A stretch of 64,000 nt of DNA from Acidobacteriota bacterium (GTDB lineage Bacteria; Acidobacteriota; Terriglobia; Acidiferrales; UBA7541). Location of the stretch: contig PMES01000148.1 of the NCBI GenBank assembly GCA_003154775.1, positions 62,001 to 126,000 on the forward strand, written 5' to 3'. The position numbers and the translations under genes are program-made. The notes below the pieces were generated by a model. It searched no databases. It was not told where the DNA came from and saw only the letters and a list, made by a program, of their open reading frames with translations. The first letter of the stretch is position 1, and each line of letters begins with the position of its first letter. This document shows, piece by piece, positions 7,444-16,275 of this stretch.

Positions 7444-9855
7444 ATGTCGCGATCGGCGCAAGTGGTACTCGAATTCGACAAACTGCGGGAATTGTTGCGG
7501 CTGAGGACGACGTGCGCGCCTGGGAGGCGTCACGTCGGCGAACTTGAGCCAGGAACGAATCGCGCCGTGCTGGAAAGCGCCTTCGCCTTGATCCGTGAAG
7601 GGCGGGAGTGGCTGCGCGCGGAGCGTGAATTGGGATTCGGAGCGCTGGCCGATCCGGCGCCGTGGTTAGAGAAGCTGGGTGCGCCGGGAGTGGTGCTGGA
7701 GCCGGCGGAATTTCTGGATGCCGGCTCGTTGCTGGAAACATCGGCGTGGCTGCGGCAGCAGTTTCGCGAAGAGGCGGCAAAATACCCGTTGCTGGCGGCA
7801 CGTTGTGCGACGCTGGCGGATTTCCGGGATTTGCAGGCCGCGATCAAGCGATGCGTGCTGCCGAATGGGGAGATCAGCGACGACGCGTCGAGCGCCTTGC
7901 GGCGGATTCGCGCCAGCATTGTGCAGACGCGCGAGTCCATCCAACGGACCTTGAAACAGATTCTGCGGGCCAGGCAGGCGGAGGCGGGAGAAGACTACGT
8001 CACCCTGCGGAACGACCGCTTCGTGATCCCCGTGCGCGCGGAGCACCGGCGGAGCGTGCAGGGCGTGGTGCACGGCGCCAGCGGCACGGGACAAACCGTG
8101 TTTGTCGAACCCTTCGAAACGGTGGAGACAAACAACCAACTGGTGCAGCTCGCCGAGGACGAAGCGGCGGAGATTTTCCGGATATTGAAGGAGTTGACGG
8201 ATCGCTTGCGCGAGATGCACGGGCCGCTGCAAGCCGCGGCGGAAACGATCGCAGAGCTCGACAGCGTTTTCGCGCGGGCGCGGTTTGCGCGGGATTTCGA
8301 TGCGTGCGTGCCGGAGTTTTCCGCCTCTGCCGAATTGCGGCTGGACGCCGCGCGGCACCCGGTGCTGGAAGACAAGCTTCGAAAAGAGCATCGCGCCATT
8401 GTGCCGATTTCGCTGGCCTTGAACGGGGAAGAGCGCTTACTGGTGATCAGCGGACCGAACACCGGCGGCAAAACCGTGGCGCTGAAGACCATCGGGCTGG
8501 CGGCGCTGTCGGCACAGGCGGGGATTCCCGTCGCGGCGCAGCGCGTGGTGCTGCCGCTCTTCGATCGCTTGCTGGTGGACATTGGCGACGAGCAATCCAT
8601 CGCCGCTGACCTTTCCACGTTTTCGGCGCACATGCTGAATCTGAAGTCCATGCTGGAAGAAGCCACGCCGAAATCGCTGGTGCTGGTGGACGAAATGGGA
8701 ACAGGCACGGCGCCGGAAGAGGGCGCGGCGCTGGCAGTGGCGTTGCTGGACGAATTTCACAAGAAAAACTGCTTTGTGCTGGCCACGACGCACCACGACC
8801 GCCTGAAAACGTACGCTTCGACAACGCCAGGCGTGCTGAATGCCGCGGTGGAATTCGACGACGTGAATCTGCGGCCGACCTTCCGCTTGATGGTCGGCGT
8901 GCCCGGCGGATCGAGCGGAATTGCGATCGCGCAGCGGCTGGGGCTGGCGGATTCGATCATTGAACAGGCGCGCTCGCTCCTAACGCCGGAATCACGCGAA
9001 GCCGCGGACCTGATCGCCTACCTGCATCGCAGCCGGGACGATCTGGACCTCATGCAAAGGCAGATGGTGGACGAACGTCATGCACTGGAACAGGAGCGGC
9101 GCAAGCTGCGCGCGGAATGGGTAGAGCGGCAGAAGCAGCGCATCGCGGAGCTGGAACAGAAATTCGCGGAGATGCAAAAGCGCTTCGAGGAAAATGTGGC
9201 GCGCGTGGTGGATGCGGTGAAGGAGCGGGAACTGCGCGCGCAACTCGAAAAAACCGCCCGGCGCAAAATGCAGGATGTGCGCGGCGAGGCCAAGGAAGAG
9301 CTGAACGCCGCCGTGGTGCAGACGATTTCGGAATCGCAAAAAGATCTGGGCGTGAAGCTCGAATCGCTCGAAGCGGTGAGCCTCGAAAAGCTGCAGCCAG
9401 GTGTGAAAGTGCGCGTGCGCGGGTTCAGCAAGGCGGTGATTCTGCGCCGCGTCGAAGGCTCGTCGGCGGAAATTGAAGCCGGCCCGCTGCGCATGAAGGT
9501 GGCCGTGGAAGAGATCACGGGAATTGAAAGCGCGCCGGTAGGCAAGACTGTAGTACAGCCGTCGAAGCGGGAAAACGTCACGGTGAGCGCGCAGTCCAGC
9601 GAAGGCGGCGCAACGGGCGAGATCAACGTGATTGGCATGACCGTCGAGGAGGCCACCGAGCGCGTGGACAAATTCCTGGATGAAGCAGTGCTGGCGAATC
9701 TGAACCAAGTGCGAATCATTCATGGCCATGGCACGGGAGCATTACGAAGAGGACTCGGCGAATTCCTGAAGGGGCATCCGCTGGTGGAGAACGCGGCGTT
9801 TGAGACCGAAGAGCACGGCGGGAAAGCGATCACGGTCGTCGATTTGAGAACCTAG
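7444..9855 (+). CDS. mutS2: MutS2 endonuclease/ATPase with Smr domain
   Basis: MutS2 suppresses recombination or rescues collided ribosomes, depending on the species; it lacks the mismatch-reading N-terminal domains of MutS. Visible parts are the core and clamp helices, Walker A GPNTGGKTV near residue 337, Walker B LVLVDEMGTGTAPEEG, a long charged coiled coil (about residues 520-630), and a C-terminal Smr nuclease domain with the motif HGHGTGALRRGL. The length (803 aa) is typical. The start lies five bases after the LOG gene stop. It is followed directly by a four-helix-bundle gene, then dnaG. Confidence 0.95.
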   Translation: MSRSAQVVLEFDKLRELLRLRTTCAPGRRHVGELEPGTNRAVLESAFALIREGREWLRAERELGFGALADPAPWLEKLGAPGVVLEPAEFLDAGSLLETSAWLRQQFREEAAKYPLLAARCATLADFRDLQAAIKRCVLPNGEISDDASSALRRIRASIVQTRESIQRTLKQILRARQAEAGEDYVTLRNDRFVIPVRAEHRRSVQGVVHGASGTGQTVFVEPFETVETNNQLVQLAEDEAAEIFRILKELTDRLREMHGPLQAAAETIAELDSVFARARFARDFDACVPEFSASAELRLDAARHPVLEDKLRKEHRAIVPISLALNGEERLLVISGPNTGGKTVALKTIGLAALSAQAGIPVAAQRVVLPLFDRLLVDIGDEQSIAADLSTFSAHMLNLKSMLEEATPKSLVLVDEMGTGTAPEEGAALAVALLDEFHKKNCFVLATTHHDRLKTYASTTPGVLNAAVEFDDVNLRPTFRLMVGVPGGSSGIAIAQRLGLADSIIEQARSLLTPESREAADLIAYLHRSRDDLDLMQRQMVDERHALEQERRKLRAEWVERQKQRIAELEQKFAEMQKRFEENVARVVDAVKERELRAQLEKTARRKMQDVRGEAKEELNAAVVQTISESQKDLGVKLESLEAVSLEKLQPGVKVRVRGFSKAVILRRVEGSSAEIEAGPLRMKVAVEEITGIESAPVGKTVVQPSKRENVTVSAQSSEGGATGEINVIGMTVEEATERVDKFLDEAVLANLNQVRIIHGHGTGALRRGLGEFLKGHPLVENAAFETEEHGGKAITVVDLRT

Positions 9856-9860
9856 TGACA

Positions 9861-10304
9861 ATGGCGAAAGTCGAAATACGAAATTCGAATCTCGAAGACG
9901 CGTCAACCAGCGCGCTCGCACCGGTTCGTGACTTCAAGGACCTCGATGCTTGGAAATTGGCGCGCACCCTCCGCATATTGATTTACGTTCTAGTGAAAAA
10001 GCTGCCCGCCGAGGAACGCTTCGCGCTGAATAGTCAGATCAGGCGCGCCGCCCAGTCGATCGGCGCAAACATTGCCGAAGGTTTTGGGCGATACTCGTAT
10101 CAAGAAAACATTCAGTTTTGCAGGCAGGCCCGCGGCTCTGCTTACGAAGTGAGAGATCATTTGGTTACCGCTGGCGATGCCAAGTTCATTTCCGAAGCCG
10201 AATATACTGAGGCTGATACTCTGGCTCAACGAGTGATCCAGGTACTGAACGGCTACATACGCGCAACGGCCAAGAGACAAGCTGAGTCCAGGAAATCTCA
10301 CTAG
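9861..10304 (+). CDS. Four-helix-bundle protein (23S rRNA IVP/S23 family)
   Basis: Small helical protein of the family first seen as ORFs within 23S rRNA intervening sequences. Landmarks are the FKDLDAWKLA opening, the central RRAAQSIGANIAEGFGRYS and the RGSAYEVRDHL helix. The biochemical function is unknown. Two starts are possible: the ATG at 9861 (used) and a GTG at 9855 that overlaps the mutS2 stop. It is an isolated copy outside any rRNA gene. The bases on both sides are made of short TCGAAA/TTTCGA units, which suggests that the gene was inserted between mutS2 and dnaG. Confidence 0.85.
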   Translation: MAKVEIRNSNLEDASTSALAPVRDFKDLDAWKLARTLRILIYVLVKKLPAEERFALNSQIRRAAQSIGANIAEGFGRYSYQENIQFCRQARGSAYEVRDHLVTAGDAKFISEAEYTEADTLAQRVIQVLNGYIRATAKRQAESRKSH

Positions 10305-10308
10305 GCGG

Positions 10309-10345
10309 TCGATTTTCGTTTTTCGAGTTTCGATTTTCGTTTTTC
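10309..10345. repeat. Direct repeat of TCGATTTTCGTTTTTC
   Basis: Two copies of a 16-base unit start at 10309 and 10330, in the gap between the four-helix-bundle gene and dnaG. The opposite-sense version (CGAAA-rich) occurs at the start of the four-helix-bundle gene, near 9868-9898. Confidence 0.7.
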
Positions 10346-10352
10346 AAACCAC

Positions 10353-12116
10353 ATGGCCGAAGCGGGATCATTTGCGGATCGGGTGAAGCAGCAGGCGGAC
10401 ATCGTCCGCGTGGTGGGCGAGTACGTGCGCCTGAAGAAGAGCGGGCAGAACTTCACGGGGCTGTGCCCGTTCCACGGGGAGAAGACGCCGTCGTTCGCGG
10501 TGCATCCGGTGAAACAGATTTTCCATTGCTTTGGCTGTGGCAAGGGCGGAGACGTTTTCAGTTTTGTGATGGAGATGGAGAAGTGCCAGTTTCCGGAGGC
10601 AGTGCGAATTGTTGCGGAAAAGTGCGGCATCGCGATCCCGCCTCCCAAAGAGCGTTCCCCGGAAGAACGCAAAGAGAACCAGCAGCGCGCCGCGCTGGTG
10701 GAGATGCACCGTGAAGCACAAGCGTTTTTCGTGAAGCAACTCGAAACCACGGCGGAAGGAAAGGCGGCGCGCGCGTATCTGGAGGATCGCGGCCTGAATG
10801 CCGAGGCCATCGCGCAATTTGGGATCGGTTATACGCCCAGCGGCGGGGACGCGCTGTTGCGCTACTTGAAGCAAAAATATGCGGAGAAACTGCTGGTGGA
10901 ATCGGGGCTGATTTCGCGGGACCAGAGCGGGCGGCTGTTTGACAGGTTCCGCCGCCGCATCACCTTCGCCATCGCGAACGAATCCGGAAAAGTAGTGGCG
11001 TTCGGCTGCCGCGCCCTGGGCGACGACTTGCCAAAATATCTGAACTCGCCCGAAACGCCCATCTACTCGAAGAGCAACGTGCTCTATTACATGGACCGCG
11101 CCAAGGACGCCATCCGGCGGCAGGATTTCGCCGTCCTCGTGGAAGGCTACATGGACGCGATCGCGGTTGCCCGCGCGGGAATCAACAACGTGGTGGCCAG
11201 TTGCGGCACCAGCTTGGCCGAGCCGCAAATCAAATTGCTGGGGCGGTTCACGAAGCGCGTGATCGTGAACTATGATCCGGACGCGGCGGGGCAAGCGGCC
11301 ACGGAGCGCTCCATCTCGCTGCTCCTCGAGCAGGATTTCGAGGTGCGCGTGCTGGCGCTCCCGGCGATTGGCGACAAGAAAGCCGATCCCGATTTGTTCA
11401 TTCGAGAGAAGGGCGCGGAGGCGTACATCAAAGCCTTGAAAGAATCGCCGCCGTATGTGGATTACCTGATTGCGCGGGCCCGGCAAATGGATTTGACGAC
11501 GGGCGAAGGCAAGCTGCGCGCCTTGAATTTTCTGATGCCCTATTTGCAAAAGATTCCGAACCGGCTGCTGCGCTCGGAATGGGCCACGCGGATTTCGCAG
11601 CAACTGCGCATCGATGAGCCAGTGTTGCGCGCGGCGCTGAGCAAAGCCGCGGCCGAACGGCGCAGCGAGGTGAAGACGCAGCCCGAGTTGGTGGGAAAGA
11701 GTGCCAAGCCGATCGAACGGCGGTTGATTCGCATGCTCATGGAAGCGGAGGGATTCCGCCGCGAGCTGGCGCAGCGGCTCCAGCAGGGAGGACTCTACCA
11801 GGGGCTGGAAACGGAAAAAGTCTTTGCCGCTCTCATCGTGGCCGCACTCTCCGATCAGCCCATGCAGGCAACGGAAATCGGGGCGCTGCTGGAGGATCGC
11901 GACCGCCGGATGCTGTTCGAGATACTCTTCGAGCCCGCCCAGGAAGGCACCTGGGAGGAAGCAGAAAGTTGCCTGGAGGCGCTGCGGCGCAGGCTGATCG
12001 AGCAGGAACTTGCCGAAGTGCAACGGAGTATCGAGGCCAACGCGGCAGGGCCGGCCTTGCGCGAACTGCTGACACAGAAACAGGAATTGATGAAGCGGCT
12101 GGCGGCGGAACACTAA
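10353..12116 (+). CDS. dnaG: DNA primase
   Basis: Makes RNA primers for replication with the DnaB helicase. The N-terminal CHC2 zinc site is complete: C38, H41, C59 and C62 in CPFHGEKTPSF and FHCFGCGKGG. The catalytic TOPRIM core has VLVEGYMDAIA (the metal-binding Glu) and NYDPDAAGQAATERS (the DxD-like acidic pair). The C-terminal helicase-interaction part is helical and less conserved. The length of 587 aa is normal. It precedes rpoD, as in the classical macromolecular-synthesis operon, but rpsU is replaced upstream by mutS2 and a four-helix-bundle gene. Confidence 0.96.
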   Translation: MAEAGSFADRVKQQADIVRVVGEYVRLKKSGQNFTGLCPFHGEKTPSFAVHPVKQIFHCFGCGKGGDVFSFVMEMEKCQFPEAVRIVAEKCGIAIPPPKERSPEERKENQQRAALVEMHREAQAFFVKQLETTAEGKAARAYLEDRGLNAEAIAQFGIGYTPSGGDALLRYLKQKYAEKLLVESGLISRDQSGRLFDRFRRRITFAIANESGKVVAFGCRALGDDLPKYLNSPETPIYSKSNVLYYMDRAKDAIRRQDFAVLVEGYMDAIAVARAGINNVVASCGTSLAEPQIKLLGRFTKRVIVNYDPDAAGQAATERSISLLLEQDFEVRVLALPAIGDKKADPDLFIREKGAEAYIKALKESPPYVDYLIARARQMDLTTGEGKLRALNFLMPYLQKIPNRLLRSEWATRISQQLRIDEPVLRAALSKAAAERRSEVKTQPELVGKSAKPIERRLIRMLMEAEGFRRELAQRLQQGGLYQGLETEKVFAALIVAALSDQPMQATEIGALLEDRDRRMLFEILFEPAQEGTWEEAESCLEALRRRLIEQELAEVQRSIEANAAGPALRELLTQKQELMKRLAAEH

Positions 12117-12491
12117 GCCGATCGCGGCAGGGAAGATGACCGGGCGGCCCGGCTTTCTTGCAAGGAAATGGTTGACTTGGCAGGACTTAAACGTGTAGCG
12201 TAAAAAGGTTGTGCGAATAACGGTTTCGCTCCCCCGGCATCCATTATGAGTGTGAGTTGCCGAGGAACCGTTTAGGGATCGGTTCGGCAGGCGGGCTAAG
12301 CGTGCGGCAGCAGCAGGCAAAGGGCGCAGCGTACAGGGCTTCACAGAAAAAATTTAAGAGCTTCGCGGAGGATTGCATCCCTCCCCTTCGATATCTTGAG
12401 CCGTCCGTCCGTGCTCGGTACGAGGAGTGTGCTGCCTTGCCCGCCTGATGCCAGAAATCAAGTATCCAGATAGATGTGCGGGAGGAGTGTT
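12117..12491 (+). promoter_or_regulatory. Long leader between dnaG and rpoD with possible sigma-70 promoter and hairpin
   Basis: This 375-base stretch has no convincing gene. TTGACT at 12172 and TAGCGT 18 bases later could be a weak -35/-10 pair for an rpoD transcript. An imperfect hairpin spans 12259-12288 (GCCG and AACCG pairing with CGGTT and CGGC around a nine-base loop). A 63-codon frame at 12257-12448 has no ribosome site or recognisable protein. The rest holds nothing I recognise. Confidence 0.35.
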
Positions 12492-14231
12492 GTGGCGGCT
12501 ACGGGCTTGGAAGAAAAATATGATGCGGTAAAGCAGCTCATTGCCGTCGGCAAGGAGCGCGGCTATCTGTTGTACGACGAGGTCAACGACTCACTCCCCG
12601 CGGAAGTCCATTCTTCGGAAGAAATCGATGACCTGCTGACAACTTTCGAGCGCAATGGAATCGAGATTTATGAAGACGCCGCATCGGCCAAAGCGGCGCG
12701 CGCCGTGGAAGTGTCCACCGAGCAGGGCGACCACGATACCGTGGCCAAGGACGATGCCCACGCGGAAGAAGGCGGCGACCTGGACCTGACGCCCGGCTCG
12801 CTGGAAAAAACAAACGACCCGGTGCGCATGTACCTGCGGGAAATGGGCACGGTGCCGCTGCTCACGCGCGAAGGCGAAGTAACCATCGCCAAGCGCATCG
12901 AGCGCGGGCAGTTGGTGGTGATGAAGGCCATCACGCGCTCGCCCATCGTAATCAAGGAACTCATCGCGGTGGGGGATGACCTGCGGAAGGGCGCGCGGTC
13001 CATCAAGGAAATCGTCCAGTTTGACGACGAAGAACTCACCGAAGAGAAGATCGCCAACAAAACCAAGCAGACGCTGAAGCACATCGACAAGATCGCGAAA
13101 CTCTACGAGCTGGCGCTGAAACAGGCGATCAAGCTCGACAACACGGCGAAATCGAAAAAGCGGCCGTACGTGCGCGCGAAGTGGGCCGTGGCCCGCACGC
13201 GCGTGGAAATTTCCCTGGAAATTCGCGACATCGACTTCAACCCGTTCGAGAAAAAGCGCCTGGTGGACAAGATGCGCGGCACGGTCGAGCGGCTGCAGTC
13301 GCTCGAGCGCGAAGCGGGCCGCCTGGAGCGCCGCGCGGACGTATCCAAAGGCGAGAACGCCGCGGAAGCGCGCCGCGAGTTGCGTACGCGACGTTCGGAA
13401 CTGAAGGACATCGAGGACGCCAGCGAGGTCGGGCTGACCGAACTGAAGCGCACGCTGACGATTATTCAGCGTGGCGAAGCGGCAGCGGAACAAGCCAAGA
13501 AAGAATTGATCGAAGCGAACCTGCGGCTCGTCGTTTCCATCGCCAAGAAATACACCAACCGCGGGCTGCAGTTTCTCGACCTCATTCAGGAAGGCAACAT
13601 CGGCCTGATGAAAGCGGTCGACAAGTTCGAGTGGCGCCGCGGCTACAAGTTTTCTACCTATGCGACCTGGTGGATCCGCCAGGCCATCACGCGCGCCATT
13701 GCCGATCAGGCGCGCACTATCCGTATTCCCGTGCACATGATTGAGACGATCAACAAACTGGTGCGTACCAGCCGGCAATTGGTGCAGGAACTCGGCCGCG
13801 AGCCCACCAGCGAGGAAATTGCCAAGCGCATGGACATCCCGGTGTCCAAGGTGCGCAAGATCTTGAAAATCGCGCAGGAGCCCATTTCGCTGGAGACTCC
13901 AATCGGTGAAGAAGAGGATTCGCACCTTGGGGATTTCATCGAGGACAAGGCCGTGGTGTCGCCCTCGGACGCGGTCATCAACCTGAATTTGAAGGAGCAG
14001 ACGTCTTCGGTGTTGAAGACGCTGACGCCGCGAGAAGAGAAGGTCATCAAGATGCGCTTTGGCCTGGACGACGGCAGCGAGCATACGCTCGAGGAAGTGG
14101 GCCAGTCGTTCGCGGTCACGCGCGAGCGCATCCGTCAGATTGAAGCCAAGGCGCTGCGGAAGTTGCGGCATCCCTCGCGCTCGCGAAAGTTGCGGGCGTT
14201 CCTGGAAGGGCCGTCGCGCGATTATCTATAG
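12492..14231 (+). CDS. rpoD: Primary RNA polymerase sigma factor
   Basis: Housekeeping sigma-70. Regions in order: an acidic 1.1 region (about residues 1-90), region 1.2 with [20 protein letters not shown], a charged non-conserved stretch, region 2 with [28 protein letters not shown] and [20 protein letters not shown] (the -10 reader), region 3, and region 4 with [20 protein letters not shown] (the -35 reader). I use the GTG at 12492 because GGAGG is six bases upstream; the ATG at 12474 overlaps that site. The length of 579 aa is near the proteobacterial form rather than the short Bacillus form. Confidence 0.95.
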   Translation: MAATGLEEKYDAVKQLIAVGKERGYLLYDEVNDSLPAEVHSSEEIDDLLTTFERNGIEIYEDAASAKAARAVEVSTEQGDHDTVAKDDAHAEEGGDLDLTPGSLEKTNDPVRMYLREMGTVPLLTREGEVTIAKRIERGQLVVMKAITRSPIVIKELIAVGDDLRKGARSIKEIVQFDDEELTEEKIANKTKQTLKHIDKIAKLYELALKQAIKLDNTAKSKKRPYVRAKWAVARTRVEISLEIRDIDFNPFEKKRLVDKMRGTVERLQSLEREAGRLERRADVSKGENAAEARRELRTRRSELKDIEDASEVGLTELKRTLTIIQRGEAAAEQAKKELIEANLRLVVSIAKKYTNRGLQFLDLIQEGNIGLMKAVDKFEWRRGYKFSTYATWWIRQAITRAIADQARTIRIPVHMIETINKLVRTSRQLVQELGREPTSEEIAKRMDIPVSKVRKILKIAQEPISLETPIGEEEDSHLGDFIEDKAVVSPSDAVINLNLKEQTSSVLKTLTPREEKVIKMRFGLDDGSEHTLEEVGQSFAVTRERIRQIEAKALRKLRHPSRSRKLRAFLEGPSRDYL

Positions 14232-14284
14232 AAAAGCGCAATTCAAAACAAAAGAGAGGTGTTGTTCCCCGCGTTCATCCCCGA

Positions 14285-14500
14285 TTATGCGGGCAGTTCG
14301 ACATAGGTGGAGTATGTGCGTGGTTCAGGAACAGGTTCGCCATCCTCGCGCAGCCCATCCAGGTGGAAAGAGATCGCCTCGCGCATGTTCTTTTCAACTT
14401 CCGCTCGCGTTGCACCCGTCGCGACGCAGCCCGGCAGGTCGGGCGAGTAAGCGGAAAAGCCTGTACTAGTTTCTTCGATGACAATTAGATACTTCTTCAT
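14285..14500 (-). CDS. hicB: HicB-family antitoxin
   Basis: Antitoxin of a HicAB module. The partial RNase-H-like fold of HicB is recognised by the opening KYLIVIEE, then GFSAYSPDLPGCVATGAT, then AISFHLDGLREDGEPVPEP. There is no extra C-terminal DNA-binding domain at 71 aa, so autoregulation may rely on the fold itself or be absent. The start overlaps the hicA stop by four bases (ATGA), so toxin and antitoxin are translationally coupled with hicA first. A closely similar second copy lies about 300 bases upstream on the same strand. Confidence 0.88.
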   Translation of the reverse strand: MKKYLIVIEETSTGFSAYSPDLPGCVATGATRAEVEKNMREAISFHLDGLREDGEPVPEPRTYSTYVELPA

Positions 14501-14685
14501 GATTTGAGTCCCGCCTGTTTCATGACGCTATTCAGAGTCCCCGGCGCCAGATCTTCACCGGGCTTGCCAGCCAATGTCACCAAGCCTCGCTTTGCCGGAT
14601 GTTTGTATTGACGATGGCTACCTCGGATTCGCGCAAGGTACCAGCCGTCGGCTTCCAAAAGCCGGATCACATCTCGTACCTTCAT
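14497..14685 (-). CDS. hicA: HicA-family mRNA interferase toxin
   Basis: Small double-stranded-RNA-binding-fold ribonuclease that cuts mRNA when not held by HicB. The conserved opening KVRDVIRLLEADGW is followed by the catalytic histidine in RGSHRQYKHP and by the end motif APGTLNSVMKQAG. At 62 aa it has family length. It is the first gene of the pair and overlaps hicB by four bases. A TTGACG box and a weak TAGGTT 18 bases later lie just upstream and may be its promoter. Confidence 0.9.
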   Translation of the reverse strand: MKVRDVIRLLEADGWYLARIRGSHRQYKHPAKRGLVTLAGKPGEDLAPGTLNSVMKQAGLKS

Positions 14686-14781
14686 GATTTTAACCTAGGT
14701 CTTGGAACAACTGTGCGTCAATCACTGATCGTGCCTTTCACCAACTCTAGAGAGCACGAAACTCGAAACTCGTAGAGCAGA

Positions 14782-14801
14782 CGCCCGGTGAAAGCCGGGC
14801 G
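14782..14801. terminator. GC-rich hairpin between the two hicB genes
   Basis: A seven-base-pair stem (CGCCCGG with CCGGGCG) around a six-base loop, 14 bases past the stop of the second hicB. No clear T run follows on either strand, so it may be a weak terminator or an mRNA-end stabiliser. Confidence 0.4.
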
Positions 14802-14814
14802 CTCTTGCTCTTGG

Positions 14815-15030
14815 TCAGGTGAGAAGCTCCATATAAGCGGAATAAGTATGCGGTTCGGGCACCGATTGGCCTTCCTCGCGCAAGTCATTCAGGTGCAGCG
14901 CGAGCGCGGCGCGCAGGTTGCGTTCCACTTCGTTGCGCGTGCGGCCCGACGAAACACAACCGGGCAAATCCGGGGAATAGGCGGCATAGCCCGCTCCCGT
15001 TTCTTCGATCACGATGAGATATTTTTTCAT
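14815..15030 (-). CDS. Orphan HicB-like antitoxin (second copy)
   Basis: Close paralogue of the HicB at 14285-14500: same length, same KYLIVIEET opening, AYSPDLPGCV centre and VPEPHTYSAYMEL end. I start at 15030 because GGAGG is four bases upstream. No HicA-like gene lies upstream in 15031-15300, where it would be expected, nor downstream before the intact pair. It therefore looks like a duplicated antitoxin that lost its toxin or never had one. It could neutralise the neighbouring HicA or a HicA encoded elsewhere. Confidence 0.85.
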   Translation of the reverse strand: MKKYLIVIEETGAGYAAYSPDLPGCVSSGRTRNEVERNLRAALALHLNDLREEGQSVPEPHTYSAYMELLT

Positions 15031-15117
15031 GGCCTCCGTCCTGAGAACTGGAGAAAGCAAAGAAGCGCTCTACGTGCCAACTCGTCTGCCGCTCTGCAGC
15101 GAAAAGTGAAGGGCCGG

Positions 15118-15325
15118 ATGTTAACGGACGTTGAACCTTGCGAGGGCGACTCCCGCATTGTGCGGGAACCTGTAGTCGCTTCGCAACGGGCGAATGACAC
15201 CGACGACTTCTACTTCGTTACGCTAGTCCCTTGTAGGGTGGGAGTCAATGAAGATTCGCGCGATGTGCGAGTAATGAAATAGCGTGAGCAACAAAAACGC
15301 CCCGGGATGGTCGGGGCGTTTTTGT
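15118..15325 (+). ncRNA. Candidate structured RNA ending in a strong terminator
   Basis: No known gene reads this way, yet the stretch has nested stems and ends in an excellent terminator. GCGACT (15146) pairs with AGTCGC (15174), enclosing CCCGCA-TTG-TGCGGG. Next comes TTCGC-AACGG-GCGAA (15180-15194). The terminator stem is at 15291-15325. A 54-codon frame starting at 15118 and ending just before the terminator is an alternative reading, with no recognisable protein. It does not match 6S RNA, tmRNA or RNase P by eye. The 5' boundary is uncertain. Confidence 0.35.
15291..15325. terminator. Bidirectional intrinsic terminator
   Basis: A perfect 14-base-pair stem, ACAAAAACGCCCCG with its complement, around a seven-base loop. 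The stem ends in A and T runs, so it can stop transcription in both directions: for a plus-strand RNA at 15118-15290 and for the minus-strand DUF1648 gene. Confidence 0.85.
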
Positions 15326-15517
15326 GATTAAGGCGCGAACGATTCCGCGCGCGCGTGCGAAAAATGAGCTAACCGCGGTCGCGACCGGCGAAAAGTCCGG
15401 ACATGACACCGGTGTTGGCATCGCAAGTGTGGCTCATTCCACAAAAACGGGGGCCATGTCACCCAGAGGTCAAAACTCCCGAAGAAAAATAAGCAATTGA
15501 GATTGTCTGCATTTTCC

Positions 15518-16042
15518 TCAGGGGCGGGAAGAAGCGTCCGCCGGCAAGCGATAGAAGTGGCGGAGGAAATGAACGATCCAGAGAACCGTCACGAAGAGGA
15601 ATACGGCCAGCGCTTTGATCATGGTGTCGTTGTCGAAATGGCTGTCCGGCGAAAGGTTGGCCCGAATAGCGAGAAAGGTGGCGAAAAGGAGAACGAACAG
15701 GATGGCGCAGCCGAACCAGGCCATCTGCGCGGCGATGAAACGAAAAGTTTCCTCGCGGCGCGCGGGTGCCAGCCAATAGTCCTTGTGCGGGAGATTGATC
15801 CGGGCGTCCGGGCGAGCGGCAATGAGGCGCGGCACAAGGAAAGAGACGCCAAACGTTAAGCCCACCGCCAGCAGCATGACGAGAAAAAATCCGTCCTTGG
15901 GCTGCCAGCCGTTCGGCGTGCCGTCGTAGCCGAAATGCGATGCCATTCTTTCCGGCAGCAGCGGATAGAATCGCACCCACTGCAAAAGGCCTGCCACGAG
16001 CATCAGGAAATAAATGATCTTGGGGAAGCGCGCATCGTCCAT
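15518..16042 (-). CDS. DUF1648-domain membrane protein
   Basis: Small integral membrane protein of unknown function. The first helix is followed by the DUF1648 motif LPERMASHFGYDGTPNGW, which is seen in the SdpI-like immunity family and in many uncharacterised proteins. Three more hydrophobic helices follow (about residues 50-70, 105-130 and 145-165). I start at 16042 (MDDARFPK) with GGAG eight bases upstream; upstream in-frame codons at 16138 give a non-hydrophobic tail. The role is not known; transporter or immunity function would be a guess. Confidence 0.75.
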   Translation of the reverse strand: MDDARFPKIIYFLMLVAGLLQWVRFYPLLPERMASHFGYDGTPNGWQPKDGFFLVMLLAVGLTFGVSFLVPRLIAARPDARINLPHKDYWLAPARREETFRFIAAQMAWFGCAILFVLLFATFLAIRANLSPDSHFDNDTMIKALAVFLFVTVLWIVHFLRHFYRLPADASSRP

Positions 16043-16275
16043 GGATTGGCTCCGGCTCCAGATTAGGACCGGGGACCGCCACCCGCAAAGAATTTGCCGG
16101 GCGCTGTGTCCAGCAAGTTCTTGCTTCTCACGGAGCAATCTCGGAAAGTCGGGAACATCCCGGCGTGCAAGAAGTTTCGTTCAAAGGAAGGCGGGCTGGA
16201 AGGACGTAAAGGCCGCCGGGTTTTCCGAGAGGCACACGGCGCTGAAATTCGTGCTTCCGCCGGCGAAGAGATGAA

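Noticed and set aside
10368-12344. 658-codon open frame antisense to dnaG
   Set aside because: Complete overlap with a certain gene, composition typical of high-GC antisense frames, and no recognisable protein.
12257-12448. 63-codon frame in the rpoD leader
   Set aside because: No ribosome site and no recognisable motif; the interval also holds a hairpin.
14788-15282. 164-codon plus-strand frame over the second hicB
   Set aside because: Mostly antisense to hicB; only the end (from 15118) might be meaningful and is kept as part of the RNA candidate.
15118-15290. 6S RNA, tmRNA or RNase P RNA
   Set aside because: None of the conserved motifs (for example the GAGGAAAGTCC-like core of RNase P, or a tRNA-like T-arm for tmRNA) is present.
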